A DNA stretch of 7,057 nucleotides from an uncultured Lachnospiraceae bacterium (GTDB lineage Bacteria > Bacillota > Clostridia > Lachnospirales > Lachnospiraceae). The position numbers and the translations under genes were made by a program. Of this stretch, positions 1-5,984 are shown piece by piece. A model generated the notes under the pieces. That model did not search any database. It was not told the origin of the DNA and worked only from the letters and a program-made list of their open reading frames with translations. Position 1 is the first letter of the stretch; each line of letters opens with the position of its first letter. Where the stretch lies: the NCBI GenBank assembly GCA_946566415.1, contig CAMNWW010000108.1, forward strand, positions 1 through 7,057. The letters are read 5' to 3'.

Positions 1-137
1 GGGACGATTACTATAATCTGTGCCAGTTGGGCGGAAGCAGGGGATATTTTGAGACATTAGAATATGCCGGACTTTCCAATCCGTTCCAGGACGGAACCGT
101 GAAGAAAATCATGCAGTTTATCAAGACAAAGCTGTAA
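1..137 (+). CDS. C-terminal end of a probable M3-family oligoendopeptidase (partial)
   Basis: The reading frame is open from base 3 to the TAA at 135-137 and encodes the last 44 residues of a protein whose start lies outside the window. The tail reads LCQLGGSRGYFETLEYAGL followed by SNPFQDGTVKKIMQFI. The pattern of a Gly-Gly-Ser turn, a helix ending in an Ala-Gly/Asn-Leu step, Asn-Pro-Phe, then a short terminal helix resembles the C-terminus of M3 zinc oligopeptidases of the PepF-like group. These are usually cytoplasmic peptidases that degrade short peptides. The HExxH zinc site would lie upstream and cannot be seen, so the call rests on the tail alone. The gene converges on pyrI and ends just before the hairpin at 157-195. 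Confidence 0.55.
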   Translation, partial: DDYYNLCQLGGSRGYFETLEYAGLSNPFQDGTVKKIMQFIKTKL

Positions 138-156
138 AAATACTTTTGGAAGAGAA

Positions 157-195
157 GGCTTAAGGGGCAGGGAATTTTATCCTGCCCCTTAAGCC
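157..195. terminator. Bidirectional hairpin terminator between convergent genes
   Basis: A perfect 15-bp inverted repeat (157-171 with 181-195, arm GGCTTAAGGGGCAGG) encloses a 9-nt loop. It lies between the stop of the plus-strand peptidase gene (137) and the stop of the minus-strand pyrI gene (208), where a shared terminator is expected. U-tracts are weak on both sides (ATTTCATCC on plus, TTCTCTTCC on minus), so termination may depend mainly on stem strength. The hairpin is plain in the sequence; its function is inferred from its position. Confidence 0.8.
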
Positions 196-207
196 ATTTC
201 ATCCTCT

Positions 208-648
208 CTATTTACCGTGGTATTTTTCTTCACAATATTTGCAGCGGTATATCTCGTTATCCTCGTCGGTGAGGACGAAGATCTGATCCAGTTCCTGCTC
301 GATGGAGGTGATACAGCGAGGGTTCCTGCATTTGATCACATTCTTGATCTCTTTTGGCAGTTTCAGTTGTTTCTTTGCCACGATCTCCCCGCGTTCAATG
401 ATATTGACGGTAATATTGTGGTCAATAAAACTCAGCACGTCCAAGTCGATAATGTCGATGGGACACTCGATCTTGATGATGTCCTTTTTCCCCATCTTAT
501 TGCTTCGGGCATTTTTGATGATAGCGACACAGCAGTCAAGTTTGTCAAGTTTTAGATATTTGTAGATATCCATGCTTTTTCCTGCCTGGATATGATCCAG
601 TACAAAACCTTCGGAAATCCTTCCAATATTTAGTGTATGTTCAATCAT
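208..648 (-). CDS. pyrI: Aspartate carbamoyltransferase regulatory subunit PyrI
   Basis: PyrI is the non-catalytic chain of the class B aspartate carbamoyltransferase holoenzyme. It binds nucleotide effectors and transmits allosteric control to the PyrB trimers. The 146-residue product is slightly shorter than the E. coli chain (about 153). The N-terminal allosteric domain has the VLDHI segment (Asp18, His19), MGKKDIIKIE (Lys59) and a lysine near 92, matching the E. coli nucleotide-site residues Asp19, His20, Lys60 and Lys94. The C-terminal zinc domain has all four ligands, Cys107, Cys112, Cys136 and Cys139, spaced C-x4-C...C-x2-C, needed to dock on PyrB. The ATG at 646-648 follows the strong ribosome binding site TAAGGAGGAG, which overlaps the pyrB stop codon. 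The 14-bp gap indicates a bicistronic operon with coupled translation. The gene ends in TAG just before a hairpin terminator. Confidence 0.96.
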   Translation of the reverse strand: MIEHTLNIGRISEGFVLDHIQAGKSMDIYKYLKLDKLDCCVAIIKNARSNKMGKKDIIKIECPIDIIDLDVLSFIDHNITVNIIERGEIVAKKQLKLPKEIKNVIKCRNPRCITSIEQELDQIFVLTDEDNEIYRCKYCEEKYHGK

Positions 649-662
649 ACTTTGTCTCCTCC

Positions 663-1583
663 TTAATCTACGTGGATATCAAGCAGAGTCAAAATCAGCG
701 CCATGCGGATGTAGACGCCGTACTGGACCTGCCTGAAATAAGCGGCCCGCGGGTCGTCGTCCACTTCTACGGAAATCTCGTTGACACGTGGCAGAGGATG
801 GAGTACCAGCATATCCTCCGGCGCCAGGGTCATCTTCTTTTTGTCCAGAATATAGAAGTCCTTCATGCGGACATAATCCTCTTCGTTAAAGAAACGTTCC
901 TTCTGTACCCGGGTCATGTAGAGGAGATCCAAGGTCGGAAGAGCTTCCTCCAGACGGACAACTTCTTTATAGGGGATATTCTGTTTGTCCAGGACATCCT
1001 TGCGCACATAGTCCGGCAGACGTAATTCTTCCGGAGAGATCATTACAAATTCAATATCATGGTACCGGACAAGAGCATTGATAAGAGAATGGACAGTACG
1101 CCCAAACTTTAAGTCTCCGCAAAGACCGATTTTCAGATGGTCAAGCCTTCCTTTGAGAGAGCGGATAGTCAGAAGATCTGTGAGCGTCTGGGTGGGGTGC
1201 TGATGTCCTCCGTCGCCGGCGTTGATGACCGGGATGGAAGATTTCTGGCAGGCTACCATAGGCGCGCCCTCTTTGGGATGTCGGATCGCACAGATATCGG
1301 CATAGCAGGAAATCATGCGGATCGTATCGGAAACACTCTCGCCTTTGGCGGCAGAGCTGCTCTCCGCCGAAGAAAATCCCATAATGCTGCCGCCCATGTT
1401 CAGCATAGCGGCTTCGTGGCTCAGACGGGTGCGTGTGCTCGGCTCATAGAATAAGGTTGCGAGTTTCTTACCATCGCAGGCATGGGCGTATTTCCCCGGA
1501 TGCGCCTCAATGTCGTTCGCCAGATCCATGAGTCTGTCAAGTTCTTCCACTGAAAAGTCTAAAGGACTCATTAAATGTCTCAT
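663..1583 (-). CDS. pyrB: Aspartate carbamoyltransferase catalytic subunit PyrB
   Basis: PyrB joins carbamoyl phosphate and L-aspartate to form N-carbamoyl-L-aspartate in cytoplasmic pyrimidine synthesis. The 306-residue product has the family landmarks: carbamoyl-phosphate loop FYEPSTRTR (Ser49-Arg53), the mobile AAKGES loop with Lys80 in the place of E. coli Lys84, the RHP turn (Arg101), HQHPTQ (His129, Gln132), DLKFGRTVHS (Arg162), the aspartate-binding TRVQKER (Arg225, Gln227) and HPLPRV (262-267). The frame stays open upstream for 95 more codons into the divergent promoter region. The ATG at 1581-1583 is chosen because it follows AAAGGAGG with a 7-nt spacer and gives the usual family length. 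It is the first gene of the pyrBI operon, and the PyrI partner downstream means a regulated B3C2-type complex is expected. No PyrR-binding leader is evident. Confidence 0.97.
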   Translation of the reverse strand: MRHLMSPLDFSVEELDRLMDLANDIEAHPGKYAHACDGKKLATLFYEPSTRTRLSHEAAMLNMGGSIMGFSSAESSSAAKGESVSDTIRMISCYADICAIRHPKEGAPMVACQKSSIPVINAGDGGHQHPTQTLTDLLTIRSLKGRLDHLKIGLCGDLKFGRTVHSLINALVRYHDIEFVMISPEELRLPDYVRKDVLDKQNIPYKEVVRLEEALPTLDLLYMTRVQKERFFNEEDYVRMKDFYILDKKKMTLAPEDMLVLHPLPRVNEISVEVDDDPRAAYFRQVQYGVYIRMALILTLLDIHVD

Positions 1584-1590
1584 TAAGAAA

Positions 1591-1598
1591 CCTCCTTT
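1591..1598 (-). promoter_or_regulatory. Ribosome binding site that fixes the pyrB start
   Basis: On the minus strand AAAGGAGG lies 7 nt before the ATG at 1581-1583. The in-frame upstream ATG at 1638-1640 has no such site, so this element decides the start in a frame that otherwise stays open far upstream. Confidence 0.9.
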
Positions 1599-1641
1599 TT
1601 TAGTCAAGTACCTTGTGTTGCTGGAGTTAAAAGATGCCATA

Positions 1642-1653
1642 CGGATTAATCCG
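1642..1653. promoter_or_regulatory. 12-bp perfect palindrome at the pyrB transcription start
   Basis: CGGATTAATCCG is a perfect palindrome beginning 6 bp downstream of the pyrB -10 box on the minus strand, so it covers the expected +1 (about 1652). A repressor bound here would block initiation. In RNA it could form only a weak 4-bp hairpin with a UUAA loop. The palindrome is seen directly; the operator role is inferred, and no second copy was noticed in the window. Confidence 0.4.
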
Positions 1654-1658
1654 CATTT

Positions 1659-1687
1659 ATTATATACTAAATTCAGAAGGTTTTCAA
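1659..1687 (-). promoter_or_regulatory. Sigma-A promoter of the pyrBI operon
   Basis: Read on the minus strand, TTGAAA (1682-1687) and a perfect TATAAT (1659-1664) are separated by exactly 17 bp. The predicted start near 1652 gives a leader of about 68 nt before the pyrB ATG. That leader has no obvious terminator/antiterminator pair or PyrR-type anti-antiterminator loop, so control probably acts at initiation or by another mechanism. Confidence 0.85.
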
Positions 1688-1694
1688 CATACCA

Positions 1695-1723
1695 TTGAAT
1701 TTGCTTCCCAAAACGAATATAAT
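1695..1723 (+). promoter_or_regulatory. Sigma-A promoter of the pheA cluster
   Basis: TTGAAT (1695-1700), a 17-bp spacer and a perfect TATAAT (1718-1723) form a strong plus-strand promoter. Its -35 box is only 7 bp from the -35 box of the divergent pyrB promoter, so the two polymerase sites are back to back and could compete or share a regulator. The predicted start near 1730 leaves a long leader of about 260 nt before pheA. Confidence 0.82.
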
Positions 1724-1762
1724 GTCCATGAAAGCAATGAGCAGCGCCAAAACAGAGGAGGG

Positions 1763-1789
1763 CAAATCGCCTGTTTACAGGCAGATTTG
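1763..1789. repeat. Bulged 11-bp hairpin in the pheA leader
   Basis: The arm CAAATCGCCTG (1763-1773) pairs with CAGGC (1778-1782) and GATTTG (1784-1789) across a TTTA loop, with a single unpaired A at 1783. No U-run follows directly on either strand (only TTTT about 10 nt downstream on plus), so it is not a clear terminator. It could be a leader RNA structure or a protein site between the divergent promoters and pheA. Confidence 0.6.
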
Positions 1790-1807
1790 ACATACGCTGT
1801 TTTGATA

Positions 1808-1958
1808 GGGCGAACGCCCGTGAACGAGGAAGCCGAAGGCTTGCGAGTGAGCGCTGCGGGGAAGGCACGAGCTTTCGTACGAATTACCCCGCCCGGCGGG
1901 GTGGACTTAGCGGGCGAACGCCCGAGCTTTCGTACGAATTACCCCGTCCAGTGGGGGT
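1808..1958. repeat. GC-rich mosaic of direct and inverted repeats upstream of pheA
   Basis: Several elements are interleaved. GGGCGAACGCCCG, itself an inverted repeat, occurs at 1808-1820 and 1912-1924. A 24-bp exact direct repeat occurs at 1868-1891 and 1923-1946 and contains the 10-bp palindrome TTCGTACGAA (1874-1883, 1929-1938). The first copy leads into a near-perfect hairpin, ACCCCGCC-C-GGCGGGGT (1886-1902); the second leads into a weaker ACCCC...GGGGT pair (1941-1945 with 1954-1958). AAGCC-GAA-GGCTT (1830-1842) forms another small hairpin. The arrangement resembles an intergenic palindromic repeat family of the REP/BIME type rather than a gene. Family membership is inferred. Confidence 0.75.
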
Positions 1959-1977
1959 GGGGCAAGAAACAATCGGC

Positions 1978-1985
1978 AGAAGGAG
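1978..1985 (+). promoter_or_regulatory. Ribosome binding site that fixes the pheA start
   Basis: AGAAGGAG lies 7 nt before the ATG at 1993-1995. An in-frame ATG at 1951 lies inside the repeat mosaic without a comparable site and would add 14 residues unlike any chorismate mutase N-terminus, so it is not used. Confidence 0.88.
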
Positions 1986-1992
1986 TGACAAG

Positions 1993-3153
1993 ATGCAGAC
2001 ACTGGAAGAACTGAGGAAAGAACTGGACGCGATCGATGGTCAGATTACTAAGCTATATGAGCAGAGAATGCGTATCTGCGGGGATGTGGCGGAATTTAAG
2101 ATAAAGAATGGGCGGAAGGTCTTTGACAGGACGCGGGAAAATGAAAAACTGGCGTCAGTTACAGAGATGGCGTCGGGGGAGTTTAATAAAAAGGCTGTGA
2201 GGGAACTGTTTGAGCAGATTATGTCCGTGAGCCGAAAGCTTCAGTACCAGAAGCTTTCCGAGGAGGGGGCGCTTGGAAGGCTTCCTTTTATCGGGGTGGA
2301 CAGGCTTGACACAGAAGGGGCGCGAGTCGTGTTCCAGGGTGTGGAAGGCGCTTACAGCCAGGCGGCTACGGAAAAGTTTTTCGGCGCCGGGCAGAAAAAA
2401 TTCCATGTGCCGACATTCCGCGACGCCATGGTGGCGATCGAGGAAGGGACCGCGGATTATGCGGTGCTCCCCATTGAAAATTCTTCGGCAGGCGCGGTGG
2501 ACCAGGTCTATGACCTTCTGGTGGAGTTTGAAAATTATATTGTCGGGGAGACGATCATTCCTGTGGAGCACATGCTCGCCGGGCTCCCGAAAGCAAAACT
2601 GTCCCAGATCAAGAAAGTATATTCCCATCCTCAGGGGCTGATGCAGTCGGCTGATTTTCTGGACGGACACAGCGACTGGCAGCAGATCAGTGTGGCAAAC
2701 ACCGCGGTCGCGGCAAAGAAGGTGGTAGAAGACGGTGATGTAAGCCAGGCGGCCGTCTGCAGTGAATATGCTGCAAAGCTCTACGGGCTTGAGGTCTTGG
2801 AGCGTGGGGTTCAGTCTGAGTCCGGTAATTCAACGCGTTTTATCATTGTGACAAACCAGAAAGTATTTTTGAAAAATGCATCCAGGATCAGCATTTGCTT
2901 TGAAGTGCCGCATGAGAGAGGCTCCCTCTATCATCTTTTGTCCCACATCATTTATAATGATCTGAATATGTCGAAGATCGAGTCCCGTCCGGTTAAGGGG
3001 AAGAGTTTTGAATACCGGATTTTTGTAGATTTTGACGGAAATATGGCGGATGCGGCGGTGAAGAACGCCATACGGGGCTTAAGGGAGGAAGCGCTGAATC
3101 TTAAAATACTGGGAAATTACGAACAAAGGTGGAAGACGAATGAGAACGAATGA
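1993..3153 (+). CDS. pheA: Bifunctional chorismate mutase/prephenate dehydratase (P-protein)
   Basis: This fused enzyme converts chorismate to prephenate and then to phenylpyruvate, the precursor of phenylalanine. The product has 386 residues, the same size as E. coli PheA. Residues 1-90 form an AroQ-type helical chorismate mutase with the expected active-site set: Arg8, Arg25, Lys36, Asp45, Arg48, Glu49, Ser80 and Gln84. The prephenate dehydratase domain (about 111-288) begins VVFQGVEGAYSQAA and carries the catalytic STRF motif (Thr281-Arg282-Phe283). A C-terminal ACT domain (about 297-380) has the phenylalanine-binding ESRP motif (330-333), and its usual GAL(V) motif is GSLY (310-313). End-product inhibition by phenylalanine is therefore expected. 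It is the first gene of the rightward cluster, behind a long structured leader, and its last 14 bp overlap the next gene. Confidence 0.97.
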   Translation: MQTLEELRKELDAIDGQITKLYEQRMRICGDVAEFKIKNGRKVFDRTRENEKLASVTEMASGEFNKKAVRELFEQIMSVSRKLQYQKLSEEGALGRLPFIGVDRLDTEGARVVFQGVEGAYSQAATEKFFGAGQKKFHVPTFRDAMVAIEEGTADYAVLPIENSSAGAVDQVYDLLVEFENYIVGETIIPVEHMLAGLPKAKLSQIKKVYSHPQGLMQSADFLDGHSDWQQISVANTAVAAKKVVEDGDVSQAAVCSEYAAKLYGLEVLERGVQSESGNSTRFIIVTNQKVFLKNASRISICFEVPHERGSLYHLLSHIIYNDLNMSKIESRPVKGKSFEYRIFVDFDGNMADAAVKNAIRGLREEALNLKILGNYEQRWKTNENE

Positions 3154-4429
3154 ACTGGTTCTATATAAGAATATGGAACATGAGGATCTAATGAAGGATA
3201 TGGTATTCCTGATGGAAAACGGGGATAATGAATATTATAACAAAGAGGATCTTAAGGGGCTCCTGTTCGAGTCGCTGAACGTTATGGTTGAGCTGGCAGG
3301 CAGCTATGGGTTCGAGGGGAATCTGTGGCATAATTTTTTGACCCTTCTTCTGGTAAACAGTGAAAATGCGTACAGCACAGCGTGCGAAGTTGTCGGCGGT
3401 GTGGAGGGCAGTATCAACGACGTGGCGCTGCACGATATGGAGATTTTCAAGGAGCTTTTTGATTATGACCTACATATCATGGAGGAGCAGATGAATGTGA
3501 GGTTCCTTTATATGATACAGGATTACCGCCCTGCCAGCGGACACAGCAAGATTTTTAACAAAAGGATCCGGGATAGGATATGCGCTCTTGGCAAAGCGCT
3601 TGCACAGGCGGACTCTGCGGAGACGTTCAAGAAGACGGTTACAGAATTTTACCGGGAGTTCGGGGTAGGTAAGCTTGGACTTCACAAGGCGTTCCGGGTA
3701 GAACGAAGCGGGGAACAGGCCGTGATCGCGCCGATCACCAATATCGCTCATGTGCATCTTGACGATCTGGTGGGATATGAGACTGCGAAGCAAAAGCTTA
3801 TTGATAATACAGAGGCTTTTGTCAGTGGAAAGAAGGCGAACAACTGTCTTTTGTTTGGGGATGCGGGGACAGGAAAATCTTCTTCGATCAAGGCGGTTTT
3901 GAATCAATATTACGGCCGCGGGCTGCGGATGATTGAGATATATAAACATCAGTTTCAGGACTTGAACGACGTTATCGCACAGATTAAGAACCGCAACTAT
4001 AAGTTTATTATTTTTATGGACGATTTATCTTTTGAAGAATTTGAAATCGAGTATAAGTATTTAAAGGCTGTCATTGAGGGAGGCCTGGAGAGAAAACCGG
4101 ATAACATACTGATCTACGCCACATCCAACAGAAGGCATCTGGTGCGGGAGACTTTCAGGGATAAAGCGGACCGGGACGAAGAACTTCATACGAATGACAC
4201 GGTGCAGGAGAAACTTTCTCTGGTGGCGCGTTTCGGCGTAACAATTTATTTTGGAAAACCGGACAAAAAGGAATTTCAGAATATTGTGAGAACGCTTGCC
4301 GAAAGATACCGTATCCAGATGCCGGAGGAGAAGCTCCTTCTGGAAGCAAACAAGTGGGAGCTAAGCCATGGCGGCATGAGCGGGCGGACCGCACAGCAGT
4401 TTGTGGACTATCTGCTGGGAAAGCAATAG
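3140..4429 (+). CDS. DUF815-type AAA ATPase of unknown function
   Basis: I recognise this 429-residue protein as a likely DUF815-family P-loop ATPase; its substrate is not known to me. An N-terminal helical region (about 1-200) lacks recognisable motifs. The ATPase domain follows: HLDDLVGYETAKQKL (206-220) just before the core, Walker A GDAGTGKSS (240-248, Lys246), Walker B FIIFMDDLSFEE (289-300, Asp294/Asp295), a sensor-1-like ATSN (Asn330), LVARFG with a possible arginine finger (Arg364), and GGMSGRT with a sensor-2-like Arg416. There is no signal peptide or membrane segment, so it is probably cytoplasmic. The ATG at 3140 lies inside the 3' end of pheA, with AAAGGTGG upstream and a 14-bp overlap, which suggests translational coupling. 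The mntP ribosome binding site overlaps its TAG stop. The context does not reveal a function. Confidence 0.88.
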   Translation: MRTNELVLYKNMEHEDLMKDMVFLMENGDNEYYNKEDLKGLLFESLNVMVELAGSYGFEGNLWHNFLTLLLVNSENAYSTACEVVGGVEGSINDVALHDMEIFKELFDYDLHIMEEQMNVRFLYMIQDYRPASGHSKIFNKRIRDRICALGKALAQADSAETFKKTVTEFYREFGVGKLGLHKAFRVERSGEQAVIAPITNIAHVHLDDLVGYETAKQKLIDNTEAFVSGKKANNCLLFGDAGTGKSSSIKAVLNQYYGRGLRMIEIYKHQFQDLNDVIAQIKNRNYKFIIFMDDLSFEEFEIEYKYLKAVIEGGLERKPDNILIYATSNRRHLVRETFRDKADRDEELHTNDTVQEKLSLVARFGVTIYFGKPDKKEFQNIVRTLAERYRIQMPEEKLLLEANKWELSHGGMSGRTAQQFVDYLLGKQ

Positions 4430-4435
4430 GAGGAG
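4428..4435 (+). promoter_or_regulatory. Ribosome binding site that fixes the mntP start
   Basis: AGGAGGAG overlaps the upstream stop codon and lies 7 nt before the ATG at 4443-4445. An in-frame ATG at 4401, inside the upstream gene, would add a charged 14-residue extension before the first membrane helix and has no such site. Confidence 0.88.
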
Positions 4436-4442
4436 AAGGCAG

Positions 4443-5009
4443 ATGGGACTGATCGAATTATTTTTGATAGCAGTCGGACTTTCCATGGACGCATTTGCCG
4501 TTTCAGTCTGTAAAGGCCTTGCCATGGAGAAATGCAGCTTTAAAAAGGCAGGAATCGTGGGGCTGTGGTTCGGGACGTTTCAGGCGGGAATGCCGCTCAT
4601 AGGTTATTTTCTCGGCGTGCGGTTCCAGAGCCTGATCACCTCGGTAGACCACTGGATCGCGTTCTTCCTTCTTGTTTTCATCGGAGGAAATATGATACGG
4701 GAAGCCTTAAGCGCGCCAGAAGACGGAGAAGAAAACGAAAGTCTGGATGTGAAGACCATGTTTGCCCTTGCGGTCGCAACCAGCATCGACGCCCTGGCAG
4801 TAGGAATCACATTTGCTTTTCTTAAGGTCAATATTGTCTGGGCAGTGTCGTTTATCGGTGCGGTTACATTTTTGATTTCCGTTGTCGGAGTAAAGGTGGG
4901 AAATCGGTTTGGGGCGAAATATAAGAATCGGGCGGAGATTGCGGGAGGAGTCATTCTGATTCTTATCGGAACGAAGATTTTGCTTGAGCATCTGGGTATA
5001 TTAGCGTAA
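4443..5009 (+). CDS. mntP: Manganese efflux pump MntP
   Basis: MntP exports Mn(II) across the cytoplasmic membrane and protects against manganese excess. The 188-residue product has the usual size and is made of two repeated halves with about six membrane helices. The first half opens with ELFLIAVGLSMDAFAVSVCK (intramembrane Asp16). The second repeats the pattern in FALAVATSIDALAVGITF (Asp116). These match the paired conserved aspartates of the family (formerly DUF204/YebN). An acidic loop (APEDGEENES, 91-100) joins the halves on one face of the membrane. The gene lies 13 bp after the ATPase gene and 13 bp before prmA. Many mntP genes sit behind a manganese-sensing yybP-ykoY riboswitch; there is no room for one here, so expression probably follows the upstream promoter. 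Confidence 0.95.
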   Translation: MGLIELFLIAVGLSMDAFAVSVCKGLAMEKCSFKKAGIVGLWFGTFQAGMPLIGYFLGVRFQSLITSVDHWIAFFLLVFIGGNMIREALSAPEDGEENESLDVKTMFALAVATSIDALAVGITFAFLKVNIVWAVSFIGAVTFLISVVGVKVGNRFGAKYKNRAEIAGGVILILIGTKILLEHLGILA

Positions 5010-5022
5010 GGAGAAAGATTAG

Positions 5023-5979
5023 ATGAAATGGAATAAATTCAGAATAAAGACTACAACAGACGCGGAGGAGATCGTCAGCAGTATGCTGATGGATCTGGGA
5101 ATCCAGGGAGTCGAGATCGAGGACAGGCTTCCTATGACGCAGGCTGAGAAAGAGCAGATGTTTGTGGACATCCTTCCGGAAACAGGGATAGACGATGGAG
5201 CCGCCTACGTCAGTTTCTATCTGGAGGAGGGCGAGGAGACCAAGTCTCTTCTTGCGTCAGTGCGGGAGGAGATGGAAGCTATGCGTTCCTATGTGGAGGT
5301 AGGAAGCGCAGAGATTGAAGAATCCCAGACAGAGGATGTGGACTGGGTGAATAATTGGAAACAGTATTTCCATCAATTTTATGTGGATGATATTCTTATC
5401 ATTCCTTCCTGGGAGGATGTAAAGCCATCTGACGAAGGCAGACTCATCATACACATTGATCCGGGAACGGCTTTTGGGACGGGAATGCATGAAACGACGC
5501 AGCTTTGTATCCGGCAGCTCCGCAAATATGTGAAGCATGGCTCTAAGGTGCTGGACGTAGGGTGCGGAAGCGGCATTCTTGGAATGCTTGCGCTGAAATT
5601 CGGGGCTGAATATGTAATGGGGACGGATCTTGACCCCTGCGCGATCGACGCGACGCATGAAAATATGGAAGTCAATGGGATAACAAGGGATTGTTATGAG
5701 GTGATGATCGGGAACATTATTGATGATAAAAAAGTGCAGGACGCGGCAGGATACGGCAAATACGATATCGTAACGGCGAATATCCTGGCGGATGTGTTAG
5801 TGACGCTTACCCCGGTGATTTTAAATCAGCTTGCTCCTGGCGGAATTTATATTACAAGCGGAATCATTGACGATAAAGAGAAGACTGTGGTCGATGCGGT
5901 AAAGGCGGCGGGACTTACGGTGCTGGAAATCCAGCGCCAGGGAGAATGGGTGTCTGTCACCGCGCAGAAACAGCAGTAA
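5023..5979 (+). CDS. prmA: Ribosomal protein L11 methyltransferase PrmA
   Basis: PrmA uses S-adenosylmethionine to trimethylate amino groups of ribosomal protein L11 in the cytoplasm. The 318-residue product has the expected two-part form. The N-terminal substrate-recognition domain (about 1-100) is followed by a linker with VDWVNNWKQYFHQF (106-119). The class I methyltransferase domain carries DPGTAFGTGMHETT (146-159), the SAM-binding motif VLDVGCGSGILG (176-187), the acidic GTDLDP (200-205) and the NILADVL motif (253-259) seen in PrmA proteins. The ATG follows TAAGGAG, which overlaps the mntP stop, with a 9-nt spacer. In many Firmicutes prmA is followed by rsmE, as here, but in this window the two are separated by 153 bp of repeats. 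Confidence 0.95.
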   Translation: MKWNKFRIKTTTDAEEIVSSMLMDLGIQGVEIEDRLPMTQAEKEQMFVDILPETGIDDGAAYVSFYLEEGEETKSLLASVREEMEAMRSYVEVGSAEIEESQTEDVDWVNNWKQYFHQFYVDDILIIPSWEDVKPSDEGRLIIHIDPGTAFGTGMHETTQLCIRQLRKYVKHGSKVLDVGCGSGILGMLALKFGAEYVMGTDLDPCAIDATHENMEVNGITRDCYEVMIGNIIDDKKVQDAAGYGKYDIVTANILADVLVTLTPVILNQLAPGGIYITSGIIDDKEKTVVDAVKAAGLTVLEIQRQGEWVSVTAQKQQ

Positions 5980-5984
5980 AGGAA

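Larger units (their letters stand above)
1724..1992 (+). other. Long untranslated leader of pheA, rich in inverted repeats
   Basis: The 409 bp between the pyrB and pheA start codons hold no supported gene. The left part contains the two divergent promoters. From about 1730 the sequence should be the pheA leader RNA. It contains a bulged 11-bp hairpin (1763-1789) and then a GC-rich repeat mosaic (1808-1958), ending in the pheA ribosome binding site. I find no T-box signature (no TGGNACCGCG-like motif), no leader peptide rich in Phe codons, and no hairpin followed directly by a U-tract, so a classical attenuator is not supported. Confidence 0.6.

Noticed and set aside
1787..1815. A consensus -35 box TTGACA at 1787-1792 as another pheA promoter
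   Set aside because: No -10-like hexamer occurs 16-18 bp downstream; the sequence there is the repeat GGGCGAACG. A repeat insertion destroying an old promoter is possible but cannot be shown from one sequence.
1584..1868. A 95-residue N-terminal extension of PyrB in the open frame up to 1868
   Set aside because: It runs back through the promoter, the palindrome and part of the repeat mosaic, while the strong ribosome binding site and normal family length place the start at 1583.
1724..1992. T-box or phenylalanine leader-peptide attenuator upstream of pheA
   Set aside because: No TGGNACCGCG-type motif or terminator with a U-run was found. The short frame starting at 1728 has no Phe codons and no ribosome binding site.
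1634..2014. A 126-codon plus-strand open frame covering the pheA leader
   Set aside because: Its composition follows the GC-rich repeats, it has no ribosome binding site, it crosses the pheA start in another frame, and it resembles no known protein.
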